From assembly GCA_963573315.1 (NCBI GenBank), contig OY752141.1:1798001-1862000 (forward strand): a stretch of 64,000 nt of DNA. Direction: 5' to 3'. The stretch comes from Entomortierella parvispora. Lineage: Eukaryota; Mortierellomycota; Mortierellomycetes; Mortierellales; Mortierellaceae. The notes beneath the pieces were generated by a model. That model was not told the origin of the DNA. It saw nothing but the letters and a program-made list of their open reading frames with translations, and ran no database searches. Shown piece after piece: positions 1-11,879 of the stretch. The translations under genes and the position numbers were made by a program. Positions within the stretch are counted from its first letter, which is position 1; the number at the start of each line of letters is the position of its first letter.

Positions 1-1224
1 CCCCTACAACCCTCATAGCCTCACAATCGCGCACCTCCCTTTCCTCCCCCAAATCCAATCTAATGAACCTCATTGCGCGACAATAATGTAAGCACAACTG
101 ATGTTGTTGTGACCGTCCCTCCTGCAATTGATGGCCATGGTGGCCAACCCTCTAGTCAAGGTAAAGATTTTTAGAAAGAAGGCCGTCCATAGAACTGTCT
201 ATGTGAAAACAAAGTTTAATGGTACTGGATAAAACGCAGAGCTTGGGCCCGTTCTCGGAACACAAACCATTGCCAGGGCATTCAGTCGTTTCGAAGACGT
301 GTTTGGCCAAGAATCAAACGAGAATGACGAGATCTGCACCGACTCAAAAGCGACGATGGAGACATGAAAGTGGGAATTACTCTGCAAGGATCTCCTGAAC
401 CATATGTTGCTACCACGCGTCGAAATCCCTAGAAGAGATGGTTGGCGGGTATGGGGAGGGGAATCCCAACACGGAGACCCATTATCATAATGTCAAGCGT
501 GCTGCTCCTGTGCGGCACATCGTTCCGACCACCTAGTCGACTCCCAGGCACTCCTGGAAGAAGGTCATCTCGTATCAAATGCGCTGACGATGAGTGAGTA
601 CGCGGTCGATCTGTCGCTGCAAACCACGACACTCGAACTCGTCTGCCTCTATGAATGGCCGGCTATAGCCGATACCAGAGTCACTGAGTGGTATGCATGT
701 TACCGACCTTGACACACGTGTAGTACATGTATTCACATTTCGGTATCGCTTAGCTTGATTTTAACAACACAACAACATGTCAGGCATTTCTCTCCTGCCC
801 ATCTCACGGCACAAGGTAAAACGTAACTGTAAGTTTCATTGCCTCCGCATCTTGTCCGTCTATCTTCCCTGCCCTCTGGCTTTCTTTGCTTTTTTTTTTT
901 TTTGCAAAGCAATGAAGAGATCTCAGGGTCGCAGAGGAATGGGTTAGTTTCGCGTCATTGCACGTATCTTGGATACCGGCCTTATGCCCTGCAGTGATCT
1001 AGGCCACTGTCCAAACGTCATCGTGAAAGGATGATGGTATTCAGCGACGGACGTGGGTATTACGGCAGGATAAAGGAAAGATGTGAAAACGAGCTCTTAA
1101 CCTCTGTGCTATCTTTGTTCATACAGACTGCTGTGCTGAAAGAAGGCCATCTGGTTATGGGCAGTCGAATCCACTTTTATATTTTCAAAATATTCATTAC
1201 AAAGGTTTTGACTGTACTCGTCGT
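1..1224. other. Left edge, no supported gene
   Basis: I find no convincing coding exon here. Short open frames exist on both strands at about 200-390 and 430-630, but they show no recognisable motif and no paired splice sites. A poly-T tract lies at about 892-903. The right end must include the 3' untranslated region of the SRP68 gene, whose stop codon is at 1225-1227. The far left could hold part of a gene cut by the window edge. Confidence 0.4.
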
Positions 1225-3761
1225 CTACCTCCGACCCCAAATAGATCCAAACCATCCACTGCCTGCAGCATCGCTCTGTTGCGACGCTGCCTTGGGACGA
1301 CCTGACCTCTCTGCCAACACATCGTGATTGTAGTCCATGTGGTTGAACGCAATGTCAAAGAACAAAGGCTTTGCAGGAATAGGTTGAAGCGCGGGAGGAA
1401 AGTCAACCAAGTGGGGCACCGTGGGATTATTCTTGGAGGTAATCGAGGTTGGGTATGTGTCCAGACGCTTGATCAAAGCAGGCTAGTACCATACAGCAAA
1501 CAAAGAGGAAGGAATGTTAATATCGACATTGCATCACACGTAGCAATAGCAAACAGTACAGGGCCAATTGTAATCGAAAGAACGCACCTCGTCCAAAGTA
1601 TTCTCGTCCAAGCTCATAGATGACATCTTGTTGTCAAGACTCTCGCCGTCTTCGCCGTGAATCAAGTACCAGGCCGCATGCACCTGGCACTTTCTTCCTC
1701 GGATCTTGCTCTCCATATCCTGCAACTCCTTCTCTGTCACATTAAAGGAATCTGCATCCGAGGAAGCGTTAAAAGACCTTCCGAGGCCGCTCCTGATCTG
1801 TGTAGCGTATGACTGTGCACGGTCAAAGAGAGCGATAGCTTCCACATGGCGTGCGAGCTTTGAGTATGCGGTAGCTGTAAAGAAACATCTCCATCCCTTG
1901 TAGTAGAGAAGCTTGTTCTCTACTTCGCCAGACAGCTTGGTGTCCGCAGCAACACCAGGGAGTTCTTGAATGGCAGTCAGGTTCTATACAAGAAAAAAGA
2001 ATGTGTTAGCGTGTGCTTCTTTTTGAATACAAGGCATGCGCCCCAGTGGCCCAGCAATCCAGGTAGACCTGTGTTATTCGTCTTACCTGCACCACGTTAT
2101 CATAAGCCTTGACCAGATTCTGGTAGTGAACGTCCTCATTTCTGTCAGTTGTCGCCTGGTCGCCCTCCAGTCTATTGTAAATGTCCTGGGCCAGAAGAAG
2201 GTTACGTTCGATTGCGTGTTGAAGACTGGAGTAGCTGATGTAGGTCGCAATCATGTGCAAATCTGCGGTGTTCTGTTCCGACTTGGACGATTTGATCTTG
2301 GCAGCAGCGGCCTATAAGAAAAAGACAGTCGGTAGTTACAGAGAACAGGTTAGGGGACCTTCTTAGGGGAGAGGGAAGGAAAAGAATATTCGTGAGAACT
2401 TACAGCGTCCTCTTTAATGGCTTTCTTGACAGTCTTTTCAGCCTCGGAAAACGCCTGTAAGACCTTGTCAAACTGCTCCAATTTGGCTTCAGTCGTGGAA
2501 GACTCCAAGGAGCTCAGTTCTCCAGCAGTTTCCTGGGCAGAGAGAATTGAGGTAGCCAGCTTTGCATTTTTCAAGGGCAGAGTGTGCGATCTCCACGAAA
2601 TCGAATCCAAGTCCTGGGCCTTCTCCTGTCTGGTCTTGGCAATCAAGTGCTATGTGCAAGAATGATCACTCCCGGTTAATAACTTTGAATGACACAGGTT
2701 GAATCAGGACTTTCATGAAGAAAAGAACAATGCTGAAAGCATTCCTCTCTCACCTCAATTTCTCTCATCAACACATCAGAGCCGGATCCCTTGTTAGCGG
2801 CCGACATCTTCACCAACTCTTCCACGTTCACGACTCCATCCTTTGCCAATCGCAGACGGTATCCACAGAATCGAATGTTGGGGTCAATCTCATCCATGGT
2901 TGCGTGACAGAGTGCCTCCTGATGAGAAGATCCAGCCAGCGAGAGCTTGTCATACATGGCACTAATGCCCACAGAAAAGATTAGAGGACACACCAACACC
3001 AAGGCGTAATAAAAAAACACATTTGGCAATTCCTCTTACCGAGCAGCCGAGAACTTCTCCAAAGCGCCTTGCCAGTTTTGAGCCTCAAAGAGGACATATC
3101 CTGCCATCAAAGCCGAGTATGCCTGGGCATCCAAGGCCGATCGCACATCCACCTTTCCGACCTTGGTCGAGCAGAGGGCCTCCAACTGTTCTGCATACTT
3201 TGCAGCCTTCTTCAGTCGGTTCGTATAGTGACTCTGTTTGCGAGTGTCATCCAGTGCGACGGAAAGGGCCTTAATCTCCATTGCATATCCCCAAGCACGC
3301 TCAGCCTGGAACAGCAAAATATGCAGATATCTATGGTGTCCATTAACGTTGGGTGAGATTAGCTAATGCGGTTGGTGAATCTTGGGGGCATGCTCTTTTC
3401 TGCTCAGCGCATCCTCTGTACCTTTCATCCGTCAAGGTCTCGGCAGTGATAGGTCTAGCGGTGAAGGACTTGTCCTTGCCGTGCGTAAATCCAAGGGCTT
3501 TCCTGATCCGGTGCAATTTTTGCGTGCAGTGATGACGGTATCGTCCATATTCCTGGCGGCGCAGTCCATATGCATTCCGTGCCTCGTTTGTCAGAGAGAG
3601 AACTACGAGACAAAAGGAAGAGAAGAAAGGGACAGAAGAAACACGGCAAGTTAGGTCGAGCGACGAAAGGGCTGGATGGCAGACTGTTGAGCGGATGCAC
3701 TGTTATTACTGTCAAGGGCGAACGGCGCGCCATTCTTAGTGGTGGATTGTTGGGGCTCCAT
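1225..3761 (-). CDS. SRP68: Signal recognition particle subunit SRP68
   Basis: This protein binds SRP RNA and pairs with SRP72 in the cytosolic particle that targets secretory ribosomes to the ER. The model has eight exons with matching phases: 3761-3710, 3602-3422, 3330-3040, 2961-2754, 2649-2404, 2311-2087, 1983-1588 and 1482-1225. They give 618 residues, close to the roughly 630 of the animal protein. The N-terminal RNA-binding region reads NEARNAYGLRRQEYGRYR followed by RIRKALGF. The family signatures QAERAWGYAMEIK, DEIDPNIRFCGYRLR and, near the C-terminus, KPLFFDIAFNHMDY are all visible. The start was chosen as the ATG at 3761, which joins in phase to the first conserved block after a 107-bp intron. 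No lesion is seen. The identity is secure; only the tiny first exon is less certain. Confidence 0.93.
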
Positions 3762-4140
3762 GATGGTCGAGGACTTTTACTGTCGGAGCTGACGCTGGAT
3801 AGGCGGGGTCAAGGTCGATGATGATGAGTGATGGGAGAGATCATCTTCGCGGGGGTAACCTCACTGCAGTGGGGACAGCCTGGCACCGTCCCATCGAAAG
3901 ACGCGTGGAAGAATATCCAATCGCACAAGCTGCGAACTCACCCTTCGAATCCCCGCACCAAAATAAAAAGGAGCAATTTTTTCTTTCTTTTGCTCTTCCT
4001 CTTCTTCACCATCCCACCCTCTTTGTTTCCCCTCCCCTTCCTCTCCTTCTCACTTTACACTGATCCCCATCCACTCTTGCATCGCTCTCTCCGATTGCAG
4101 CCTGTTCTGGTATTTTGGTAAGTCTTTTTCTCTCAATTGC
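3762..4140. promoter_or_regulatory. Divergent promoter/leader region right of SRP68
   Basis: This region separates the SRP68 start from a probable plus-strand transcription unit. It carries pyrimidine-rich stretches (about 3979-4057). Just before 4121 there is an exon-like sequence ending in a consensus donor (TTTTG then GTAAGT), which looks like a 5' untranslated exon of a plus-strand gene. Confidence 0.35.
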
Positions 4141-4322
4141 TTGTTTAACCCCTGTCCTCTATCCCTCCCTCGAAGATCTTGATCCGCGCGAGATGAAACA
4201 CAAGCTGGCACCAGTCAAAGGCGTTAACCAGTGATGACAAAAACAACAGAACTGCAACATACGCAGACAGTTCCTGACGCGATCCATCTTGAACTCTTTC
4301 CCCCTTCTCCCGTCTTTTCTCA

Positions 4323-5121
4323 ATGGCAACGTCCGGTCTTTTTGCAAAGAAGCTAACCAAATTGTTAATTGCTTTTCTTGCAAACAGGTCTCTTTTTTTC
4401 GCTTGGTTCTTTAAGGAAAAATGTTCAAAAATAATAAAAAAAAATTTGTCAAAACAACTCTGTTCCCTGGTCACGCTGTTACTTGGTAGTATCCGTCGTA
4501 GTAAACTTGGTTCCAGAGACTATTCCTTGTGGCTGGGATAAGCAAACGGCGGGTCTATGAATACGATGTCGCTCGGACGATGATCGAAATGAGAAGGGAT
4601 TTCCTGTGCCACCTGATTCACAGGGAGATCTCCAATCTGGCAGAGTGCGTGGCTTGCGCTTCTGTTTATTCAGGACGTGATTTTTTTTGGCCCATCACAC
4701 TCGCTGTTTCTTTCCTTGAACTGGTCCCCAACTGTTCATTAGCCTTACTTTCCTTTCTCAATATCTTGCTGCATAACATGTTGCTTACGCATTTCCTTCT
4801 CGACGTAGGTGAATGGCAAGTCATGTTGACTCGCCTGTGCAGCTGGAAAGTGGCCTGGTGGTCTGCCGTCGTTTGGCCATCGCCCCGTCGTCTTGGAAAT
4901 CTCGACGTCTAGTAACGCGTTTTATAATGCTTTAGTGTTTGTTACCCTTTTGTTCCTCGGAAGATGACAGCGAAGACGACATGAACACCGCACAAGACTT
5001 TTTCTTGCCGGAAGCAGAGTCGATCGAAAGTTCAACTTTCTTGGAAACCTGGATGGACTCTATCTTTCCGCAGGATTTGAACTGTTTTTTTTGCCGATAT
5101 CAAGAACAGGCCGGTGTATAA
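4323..5121 (+). other. Unresolved plus-strand transcription unit
   Basis: A probable small multi-exon gene that I cannot model. A leader-like donor lies just upstream at about 4115. Acceptor-like sites are at about 4387 (CTTGCAAACAG) and 4809 (CTCGACGTAG). The last open segment, about 4963-5121, encodes an acidic tail with SEDDSEDD and ends in a stop at 5119-5121. A segment around 4820-4910 reads well from an ATG at 4812 (MASHVDSPVQLESGLVVCRR). Frames shift between these pieces, so introns or decay must separate them. No known domain is recognised. The opposite strand shows nothing better. Confidence 0.3.
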
Positions 5122-5617
5122 AGACAATGTTGTACTGTACATGTATACTCTGGGCTGAACGTACCTATTGGTAACTTTCAACCCAGTTTAATGCTGCCTT
5201 TTTAGTGTGGACAAGGCCACAGTGTTCGGAAGAACAGAGCTGGGACATAGAGTAAGCGCGAGCTTGATATAGTGCTCGAGCTGAAAGATTGATCGAACAA
5301 GACCCTTGGCGAATTGGGCATCGGCGAAGCGGATCGGACTAGGATGATTGAAGGATGCATTGGACCTGATCCAAGACAAGTTTGGTGATTACCCAAACCA
5401 CGAGCTTCCACCTGGTGCAGCGTTGCAGCAACGTGTGTGTTATGGTCCATGTCCGCGACATTGTCCGTGATATCTACCTCACATTCCCGGTTGTAGCTTA
5501 TTTTTACACGCCATGAAAGGGGATTTCGGATGCAGTGTTATTTATTTGAAAGGCACAATAAAAAATGCCGATTATATGCCTCAATTCATTTGCAAGGGTT
5601 GGGTTACAACGACAGTG
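5122..5617. other. Intergenic region, 3' of PIG-L
   Basis: No gene is supported. It is flanked by the end of the unresolved plus-strand unit and the stop codon of PIG-L on the minus strand, so it probably holds the 3' ends of two convergent transcripts. An AATAAA-like signal for the plus strand is not obvious. Minus-strand open frames at 5188-5450 overlap one another and show no motif. Confidence 0.4.
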
Positions 5618-6863
5618 TTACATGACTCTCCTAAGCTCGTTGACAGACATGTATCTCGAAAAGATAACATACAACTTCCTGAACCAGACCATTTGACTCT
5701 CATGCTTCTCCATTGCGCCCTTTGCTTGTGCGATCGCTGAAGGTGAGCTGACAAACAGCAGCTCCAAAGGTCTCAAGGGCGTCCTGTTGTTTGTCCTGTT
5801 GCTCGTTGAGGCTTGACCGCCAACCAAGGCAGCAGCTCCTTCAAGACCCAACCACTGATTGACCAAGGGCATCAAAGCTTCAGTCATGACCATAGTAATG
5901 GGAAGATCCAGGATTGAAATGTACTTGCGGAGAAGACCCACAGATTTGAGAACATAGCAAGTCTTGACAGGGGTTCGCTCCTTGAATGTTTGAATAAAGT
6001 AGCTAATAGAGACACGCAAGAGCTCACTATTAGTATCCGAAATCGTGTTTTCAGCAACTACAGGCCTCAATGCGTCCATTGCAAACTGCTTATGCGACAT
6101 ACGTCAATCCAACGTAACAAGCGATATGGTTGGTGTGAGCAGAAACGCCCTTTTCGTCAAATGTGATGAGCTAGCAAGCAGGAAAGAGACAAGTGGATGA
6201 GTACTTTTGATCTGGTCCCACCCCAGTTGATTCAGCCTTTCCCGGTTCTCGCGATCCATTACAGTTTCAATGTTGTGCTTCTTGGCAAAGAGGTTCATCT
6301 GGTCGCCAACGAGAGATGGATCCCAAAGCTCCTTTGGCCCATCCTTGAGCTCGCTATATGATATATGAAAACAAGAGACTGGATCAGCCATGGATCAAGG
6401 CTAACATGGGATAACAAACAAGCAATGGAGAGGTAATACTTACTCGCGCTCCAGAACAGTGACGTGAGACTCGCGAATGCCAAACGACTTGCAACTGGCG
6501 ACTAGCTCCTTCTTTCGCGTCTCTCCCAGACCGTCGTGGTTTCCTAGATTGATTGTGTGATACAAACATTTTGAAAGGTTAGATATCTTAGAAGACTGGT
6601 AGGTATCTCTCCTGTTTTGGATAAAGAGCAATAGCCAGCTTTTCCTTACCACTGGACATGCACAAGACACGGACCGTGTTTCCATGTTCGGGGCGCGTCA
6701 ACTCAGCAAGGGTGGGACCAAAGAACATGACTTCGTCATCTGGATGGGCAATGACCAAGGCAATGCTTGTCCTGGTCATTGGGGTCTTGAGGAGCCGAGT
6801 CTGGAAGAATGCATAGCCACCGATAGCGGTTATCAAAAGGGCGTAAAAAGCATAGAGCAGCAT
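5618..6863 (-). CDS. GPI12: GlcNAc-phosphatidylinositol de-N-acetylase (PIG-L/GPI12)
   Basis: Catalyses the second step of GPI-anchor synthesis on the cytosolic face of the ER, removing acetate from GlcNAc-PI. Five phase-matched exons (6863-6650, 6543-6444, 6353-6263, 6170-6103, 6002-5618) give 285 residues, within the family range. The N-terminus (MLLYAFYALLITAIGGYAFF) is a single membrane anchor. The zinc-site motif HPDDE follows at about residue 40 in IALVIAHPDDEVMFFGPTL. GETRKKEL and the second metal-binding histidine motif (VSAHTNH) are present. The C-terminal blocks VGLLRKYISILDLP and WFRKLYVIFSRYMSVNEL match PIG-L. The start is the Met that begins the membrane segment; the open frame upstream is not needed. 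The gene looks intact and functional. Confidence 0.92.
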
Positions 6864-7171
6864 TCTCTGATGTGTATGATGGAAAGGGAAGATGAGAAGA
6901 GATCTCGCGTGTTTGAAAGCGGCCCAATGTCGCAGCCGGCTAGCCGCCAACCCAGTTGACAAAGCCACATGCAGCGGGTTGCACTCATCACGTGATTTTT
7001 GCTTTGCGATTTTTTGAACTTCAGAGGAAGAGGCCGAGGCAGGACGCTCCGTAATATCAATAGAGAAAGGTACCCATAGGCCATTTTGAAGGAGCTCTAC
7101 GGTCACCATATTACGATTTTCTTGGTAGGCAAGTGGTCTCCTGTCTTTCCTCAGCTTGTCGGTCGATTCAG

Positions 7172-7459
7172 CTACCTGACGGAGGAGGGATTGGTTGATC
7201 TGGCGGCGGGGTTTTCAAAGATGTACTGTATTATTTTGCGCGTAGAGAGCCTGGTCTTTCTATCGTTTGGGTCTGTGTCTTTCAGCAGGTAGACAAAGAC
7301 ATTCACCGTGATTGGATCAGGCGATCCTTGAAGTCGAGACTTTTCAGTGCAGCATACGCGCGCGATCTGCCTCTCAAAGTCCTCTGGTGTCAACAAGGGG
7401 CCCTTGAGCTGCTTCGAGTTGTGGGAAGGCTGGATATGAGCACTGTTGTTTTCGGACAT
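7172..7459 (-). CDS. Small conserved-looking protein of unknown function
   Basis: An open frame of 95 residues from an ATG at 7459 (an in-frame upstream ATG exists at 7531). It is hydrophilic, with no signal peptide or membrane segment. The central part, LTPEDFERQIARVC then PITVNVFVYLLKDTDPNDRK, reads like a small folded helical domain. A possible donor (CAGGTAGCTG) overlaps the stop, so a further exon toward 7080 is possible; that segment is open on the minus strand (VPFSIDITERPASASSSEV). I do not recognise the family. It lies about 300 bp upstream of the PIG-L start on the same strand, and head-to-head with NLR copy 1. Confidence 0.45.
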   Translation of the reverse strand: MSENNSAHIQPSHNSKQLKGPLLTPEDFERQIARVCCTEKSRLQGSPDPITVNVFVYLLKDTDPNDRKTRLSTRKIIQYIFENPAARSTNPSSVR

Positions 7460-7531
7460 TGCGCTATTCATTTGCTTTTCTTTATTCTTTAACTTATGTT
7501 CCTTCTCATTTTTCACAAATGTCACTTCCAC

Positions 7532-7992
7532 TCCTCCTCAGCCATTGTTGTTTAACGGATACCTTGGCTCTGGGCTTTCTGAGGCAAAGAGCGAGTTCAA
7601 CGAAAGAAATCACGCGCGGTGACCATGGCAAAGCAAAGTGTTGCAGAGGTGTTTGTCCACCCCGTCTGTTTGCTTTGCCATTGTTTTTGATGCGGCACTG
7701 CCTCACTACTTGTTTATGTCAAAGTATCCGCTCATTTTATTCTTCTTTCCACTTCACTTTTTCACTTCACCGTTTCACCGCAACCCCCCCCCCCCTCCTT
7801 TAAATACATACGCCTTAGTCCCGATCCGTTCTTCCTTATTGTTTTTCGGTTGTGTTCTTATAGATATCCAAAGGATCTAGCAGCTCCCGAGGTAACGCAC
7901 TGCAGCCATATGTTACAGTCTTGCAAAGCCCCTAAAACTGACAGCATTGCTTGACTTATAGTTCGTGTCTACTTTCGCAGCAAGCTCGCAGC
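7532..7992. promoter_or_regulatory. Promoter and leader of NLR copy 1
   Basis: Divergent intergenic region between the small minus-strand gene and NLR copy 1. It has a C11-type homopolymer at about 7786-7796 followed by TTTAAATA, a TATA-like element. An exon-like leader ends at about 7891 with donor GTAACG, and an acceptor TTATAG lies at about 7961, suggesting an intron in the 5' untranslated region. A second possible acceptor (TTTCGCAG) lies just before the ATG at 7993. Confidence 0.4.
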
Positions 7993-10900
7993 ATGCCGCC
8001 GTCTTCCCGATATGCCTTAGTGAAGGCCAGGGCCAAAATCGAAGCTGCTCGAGATGCTCTAGGTGACGAGCGCACAGTCATCAAGCACTATCGAGCTGCA
8101 AAGAAAGCTCTCGCCAAAATTTATGTTTCAAAAACAGATCCTCCAACGGAGACCCTGGAGAACACAATTGCTGCGTTTCAAGACCTCGCCAGAGTACTGG
8201 ATCACTCAGGCGAGCAATTCCGGGGAAAGGCGGCCAAGTGCAGAGAAAGAGCAGGTGCTCTGAGGTAGGTCCTCTTTGTTTTCTGTGGGCATTGCAAGTA
8301 TTGTGTGCGCTGCTGCTGTAAGAATTTCTGACTGAATAATGAGGTTGCTTTCCCACCAGGCTAAGACTCAACGAGAGTAAGAGGATATACGCAGCAGTCA
8401 TCGCTCCATCTTTGATCGGACCAGGATTCTCTCAGGAACTTGCCCAAGCAGGAATGGCCTCTCTCGCGTTATCCAACAACTCTACCTCTATCGCCTTGCC
8501 TTCTCAAGCCACCCACCCAACTGCAGGTATCACTCTTGCCTTTCGACAGCTGGCTCCTCCCTCCCCTCCAGCAGACATCCTTGTTTCTGCGTCCAGTGTC
8601 GCCTTGGCATCAACTCCATTCTTTAGCAAGGATGTACTGCCCATGCCCCATATCTGCCCGTTACCTGGTCCAGATGAGCCATTGCAGACCACTTGCCAAC
8701 TTGCCTATTGCCTCGCACTGTTACAGCCTTCAGTTCAAGACAATATCCTTTCAGATGCTCTACAGTGGCGACTCGACACCTTGCAAAATTTGAATGAAAA
8801 GGATCGCCTGGAGACCACGGCTGTTCAAATCCTTCAGACATTTGCTCAGGATACAATGAAGGATGTTGCTGCTGTTGCTGAGGTTGTCCAGTTGGCACCC
8901 GTGCTGAATAATAACCACTCTCGATTTCTTTTCAAGACATTCATCGACACCATGAACCAGTCAGAGATTCTACATTTGCACTCAGTGGTAGGCTTGGCCA
9001 GTGCGATTCAAGGAGCTGCTCCAGGATCCCTCGATTCGGACGACTTTGTGGTCATTCTTCGGTGCCTGCACAAGCGACTACGGTCTATCCACTCAGCTAG
9101 TCATCACTATCACCACCTATTGATAGCAGTTTCACGAGTTTTGGATTCGATGGCGGATGCCAATATTGGGGACGTCGACCGCATTAACCTCCATGGGCCA
9201 CTGATGGATTTTCTTCGAGAGTCAGAGTCAAGTGAAGATCCATATTTGACCTTCCAGGCCTCCTATGCCACACAGGCTCTACTGAATGTGTCTGATGACG
9301 ACAATATTTGGCGTGCAGGGTTCAGACGAGTATGGCTCGTATTAAAAGGCGGCTCAGGATTCGCCAAAACGCCTGACCTGACGGAGATCAAGGACGCGCT
9401 CGAAGGTCTGGAGAAACTTTACGAAGTTGGAGAAGGAGGCATTAGGCTATTTAAAGAGGCCTTGGAGGCGGTCAAGGACGGCGAAATTCCCACATTCACA
9501 GTGAAGGATGGTCTCAAATTCAAGAGAGCTTGGTACCGCGCCCTTCGCACGGCAGAGTCGTATCTCCAGGCCGGTAGACTAGCCCAGTTCAAGGATCTGG
9601 TCATCAAAGCGCCGTGCCGACATCAACTCATGTTTCAGTGGGGAATATGCCAGTTACTTGGACAGTTTGCAGCCGACCCCCGATGGGATCTGAGGCCACG
9701 GCAAGACGCAATTGCTTTCATTGAAGCACTCTACAAGAACACTAAGATTTGGAATCGACAGAAGAAAGTTGATCAAGTCATCTTTGACGTGCTCACCGAC
9801 ATGGTATCCAACAAAGACCCCCATTTTAAAGGTACGTGAATTGTTACCATCTATCCGTTCTTCTAGCAAATGGTTATCCTCTAATACTGTTTCATGCTCT
9901 GTTGTTATATACAGATGCCAAGTCCTTGCTGGAGGAAGTGAGAAAGAGGAACACAGCGCTAAAATCGACCTCTTATCCACTGTCCAAATCATGGAGCGGC
10001 ATCGGAATCGAAAACCTAGCAGGGCAAATAACTCCTGGTGCCACATTACTGGATGCTGTTCAGAATCGAAACCGCCGGCATACGAAACTACAGAACCTGC
10101 CGGATCTCACTCCACAGCTTAGTCTCGATGACATTCGCATGGCACTCAAAACCTATCATGCTCCAGATCTCGTCATCCTCAGAGTTTCAGGAGAGGAGTT
10201 GGATCTGGGAACGTGCTTTGTCAATCTAGCAATTGTTGAGGCACCAGAACATCGTGAAATGGAGAAACAGGACCTCAAAGAGCAGGCAGCAGTCTTTCAC
10301 CGGATCCCTAGCTTTGAAAGAGTCAAAAATGCGAATACCCAGTCGTTGATCCCATTGGAAGAACTCTTCGACAAGCGCAAGCTGCGTGATGGAAATGAAA
10401 ATATTCCTAAAAGAATTCTGGTTCAAGGAAGAGCTGGAATTGGCAAAACCACGCTGTGCAAGAAACTTGTTCTTGCACATCAGAATGGACTATGGACGAA
10501 TATGTTCGACATCATATTGTGGGTCCCTTTGCGTCGACTCAGGGGATCCAGGAGTCGCACTCTAGAGGGTTTATTCCGTGAGAAAGTCTTTGTTGTTCAA
10601 GGATTCGACCAAGAGCGGGTGGAATTGGCACGCGCTCTTACAAAGCTCGCTCAAGAAGGCAGGGTCCTTTTCATCTTGGATGGTTTAGATGAGATTGTAA
10701 CTGATATAGACGATGATGATAGCAGGACACTCAGATCATTCTTGAAGACCCTGCTTGAACAACAACATGTCGTCATCACCTCACGGCCTTCTGGCTTGGA
10801 CGGCAAACTGTTGCCGCCAATTGATCTGGAGCTGGAAACTATTGGATTCAGTCAACAAAATGTCAAGGATTTTGTGGCCAATGTTCTGGGGCCGGAAGCA

Positions 10901-11134
10901 GCAAGGACGGTCCAAGATTTTATTCAACAAACACCATTGATTCATGGACTGGTTAATATTCCTGTGCAACTGGATGTGCTTTGTTTCAGCTGGGATTCAC
11001 TTCCAAATGACGGCACGGCGATCACCATGACAGGGTTATATAAACTGATGGTGTGGAAACTATGGTGCAAGGATGCGCTTCGACTTAAGAAGACTGCTGG
11101 TGGAAAGAACTTGACCGAGCGACAAATCGACAGA

Positions 11135-11137
11135 TGA
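11135..11137 (+). other. In-frame TGA in NLR copy 1
   Basis: The sequence reads CGACAAATCGACAGATGAAA, where copy 2 has CGACAAATCAACAGATCGAA. Aligned to copy 2, the change is best explained by loss of one C and gain of one T five bases later. This restores the frame but leaves TGA as a codon. The frame remains open for 2.9 kb beyond it. Confidence 0.9.
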
Positions 11138-11879
11138 AATCCCAGGGAAATCTTTGGATTGATGGCTACCGAGCTGCAACATCTTGGGTATCTTGCGTTC
11201 AAGGGGATGAACAACAATCATCAAATCGAATTCGACGAAGAAGAACTACTCCGCGCGTTTAGGTACCTTGAAGACAACGCGACAAACAACCAATGGCTTT
11301 TGCCTTCTCAACTCGTTGACGACATGAAACAGACATCATTTTTACACACAGCCGATACGGATCTGGGCTCCAGAAAGGCGGGTCCTAAACAGGCCTGGCA
11401 TTTTTTGCATCTAACTTTTCAGGAGTATTTCGCGGCCACCTGGATTGTCCGCCATTTTCACCTCAAACAACAATACTCCTCGGCTGGAATGATGACCGTG
11501 GATGAGATGATAACATTTGTTCAACATCACAAATACAACCCTCAGTATGAGATTGTATGGACGATGGTGGCAGGCTTGCTAGAAAAAGAGCCATTGGCCT
11601 ACTTCTTCGAACTTTTGCAAGGGGTTCCGCGCGATTTGATTGGGGGCCGTCATCAGCAGATACTAGCGTCCTGCCTGAATGAGGCTCGGGAACGATTGGA
11701 TTCTGAGGTAGTTCTGACATTGGACTTGGAGCTTACGAATTGGTTGCGCTTTGAGATGCACACGTGTCGACATGGACGCCACAGTAAAAGTATGTTAGCT
11801 AGCCAGCTCTCATTCCCGGAGGCTACCCTAGTTCAGGTATTAGGTTCTGTGCGCTCGTGGAAAACCACCCTTCTTCGCA

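Noticed and set aside
3930-3962. TTCGAATCC motif resembling a tRNA T-loop
   Set aside because: The flanking bases do not form a T-arm stem and no A-box, anticodon arm or acceptor stem can be built.
11135-11137. TGA as a selenocysteine codon or programmed readthrough
   Set aside because: Copy 2 has serine here, the context is not a known readthrough signal, and fungi generally lack selenoprotein machinery.
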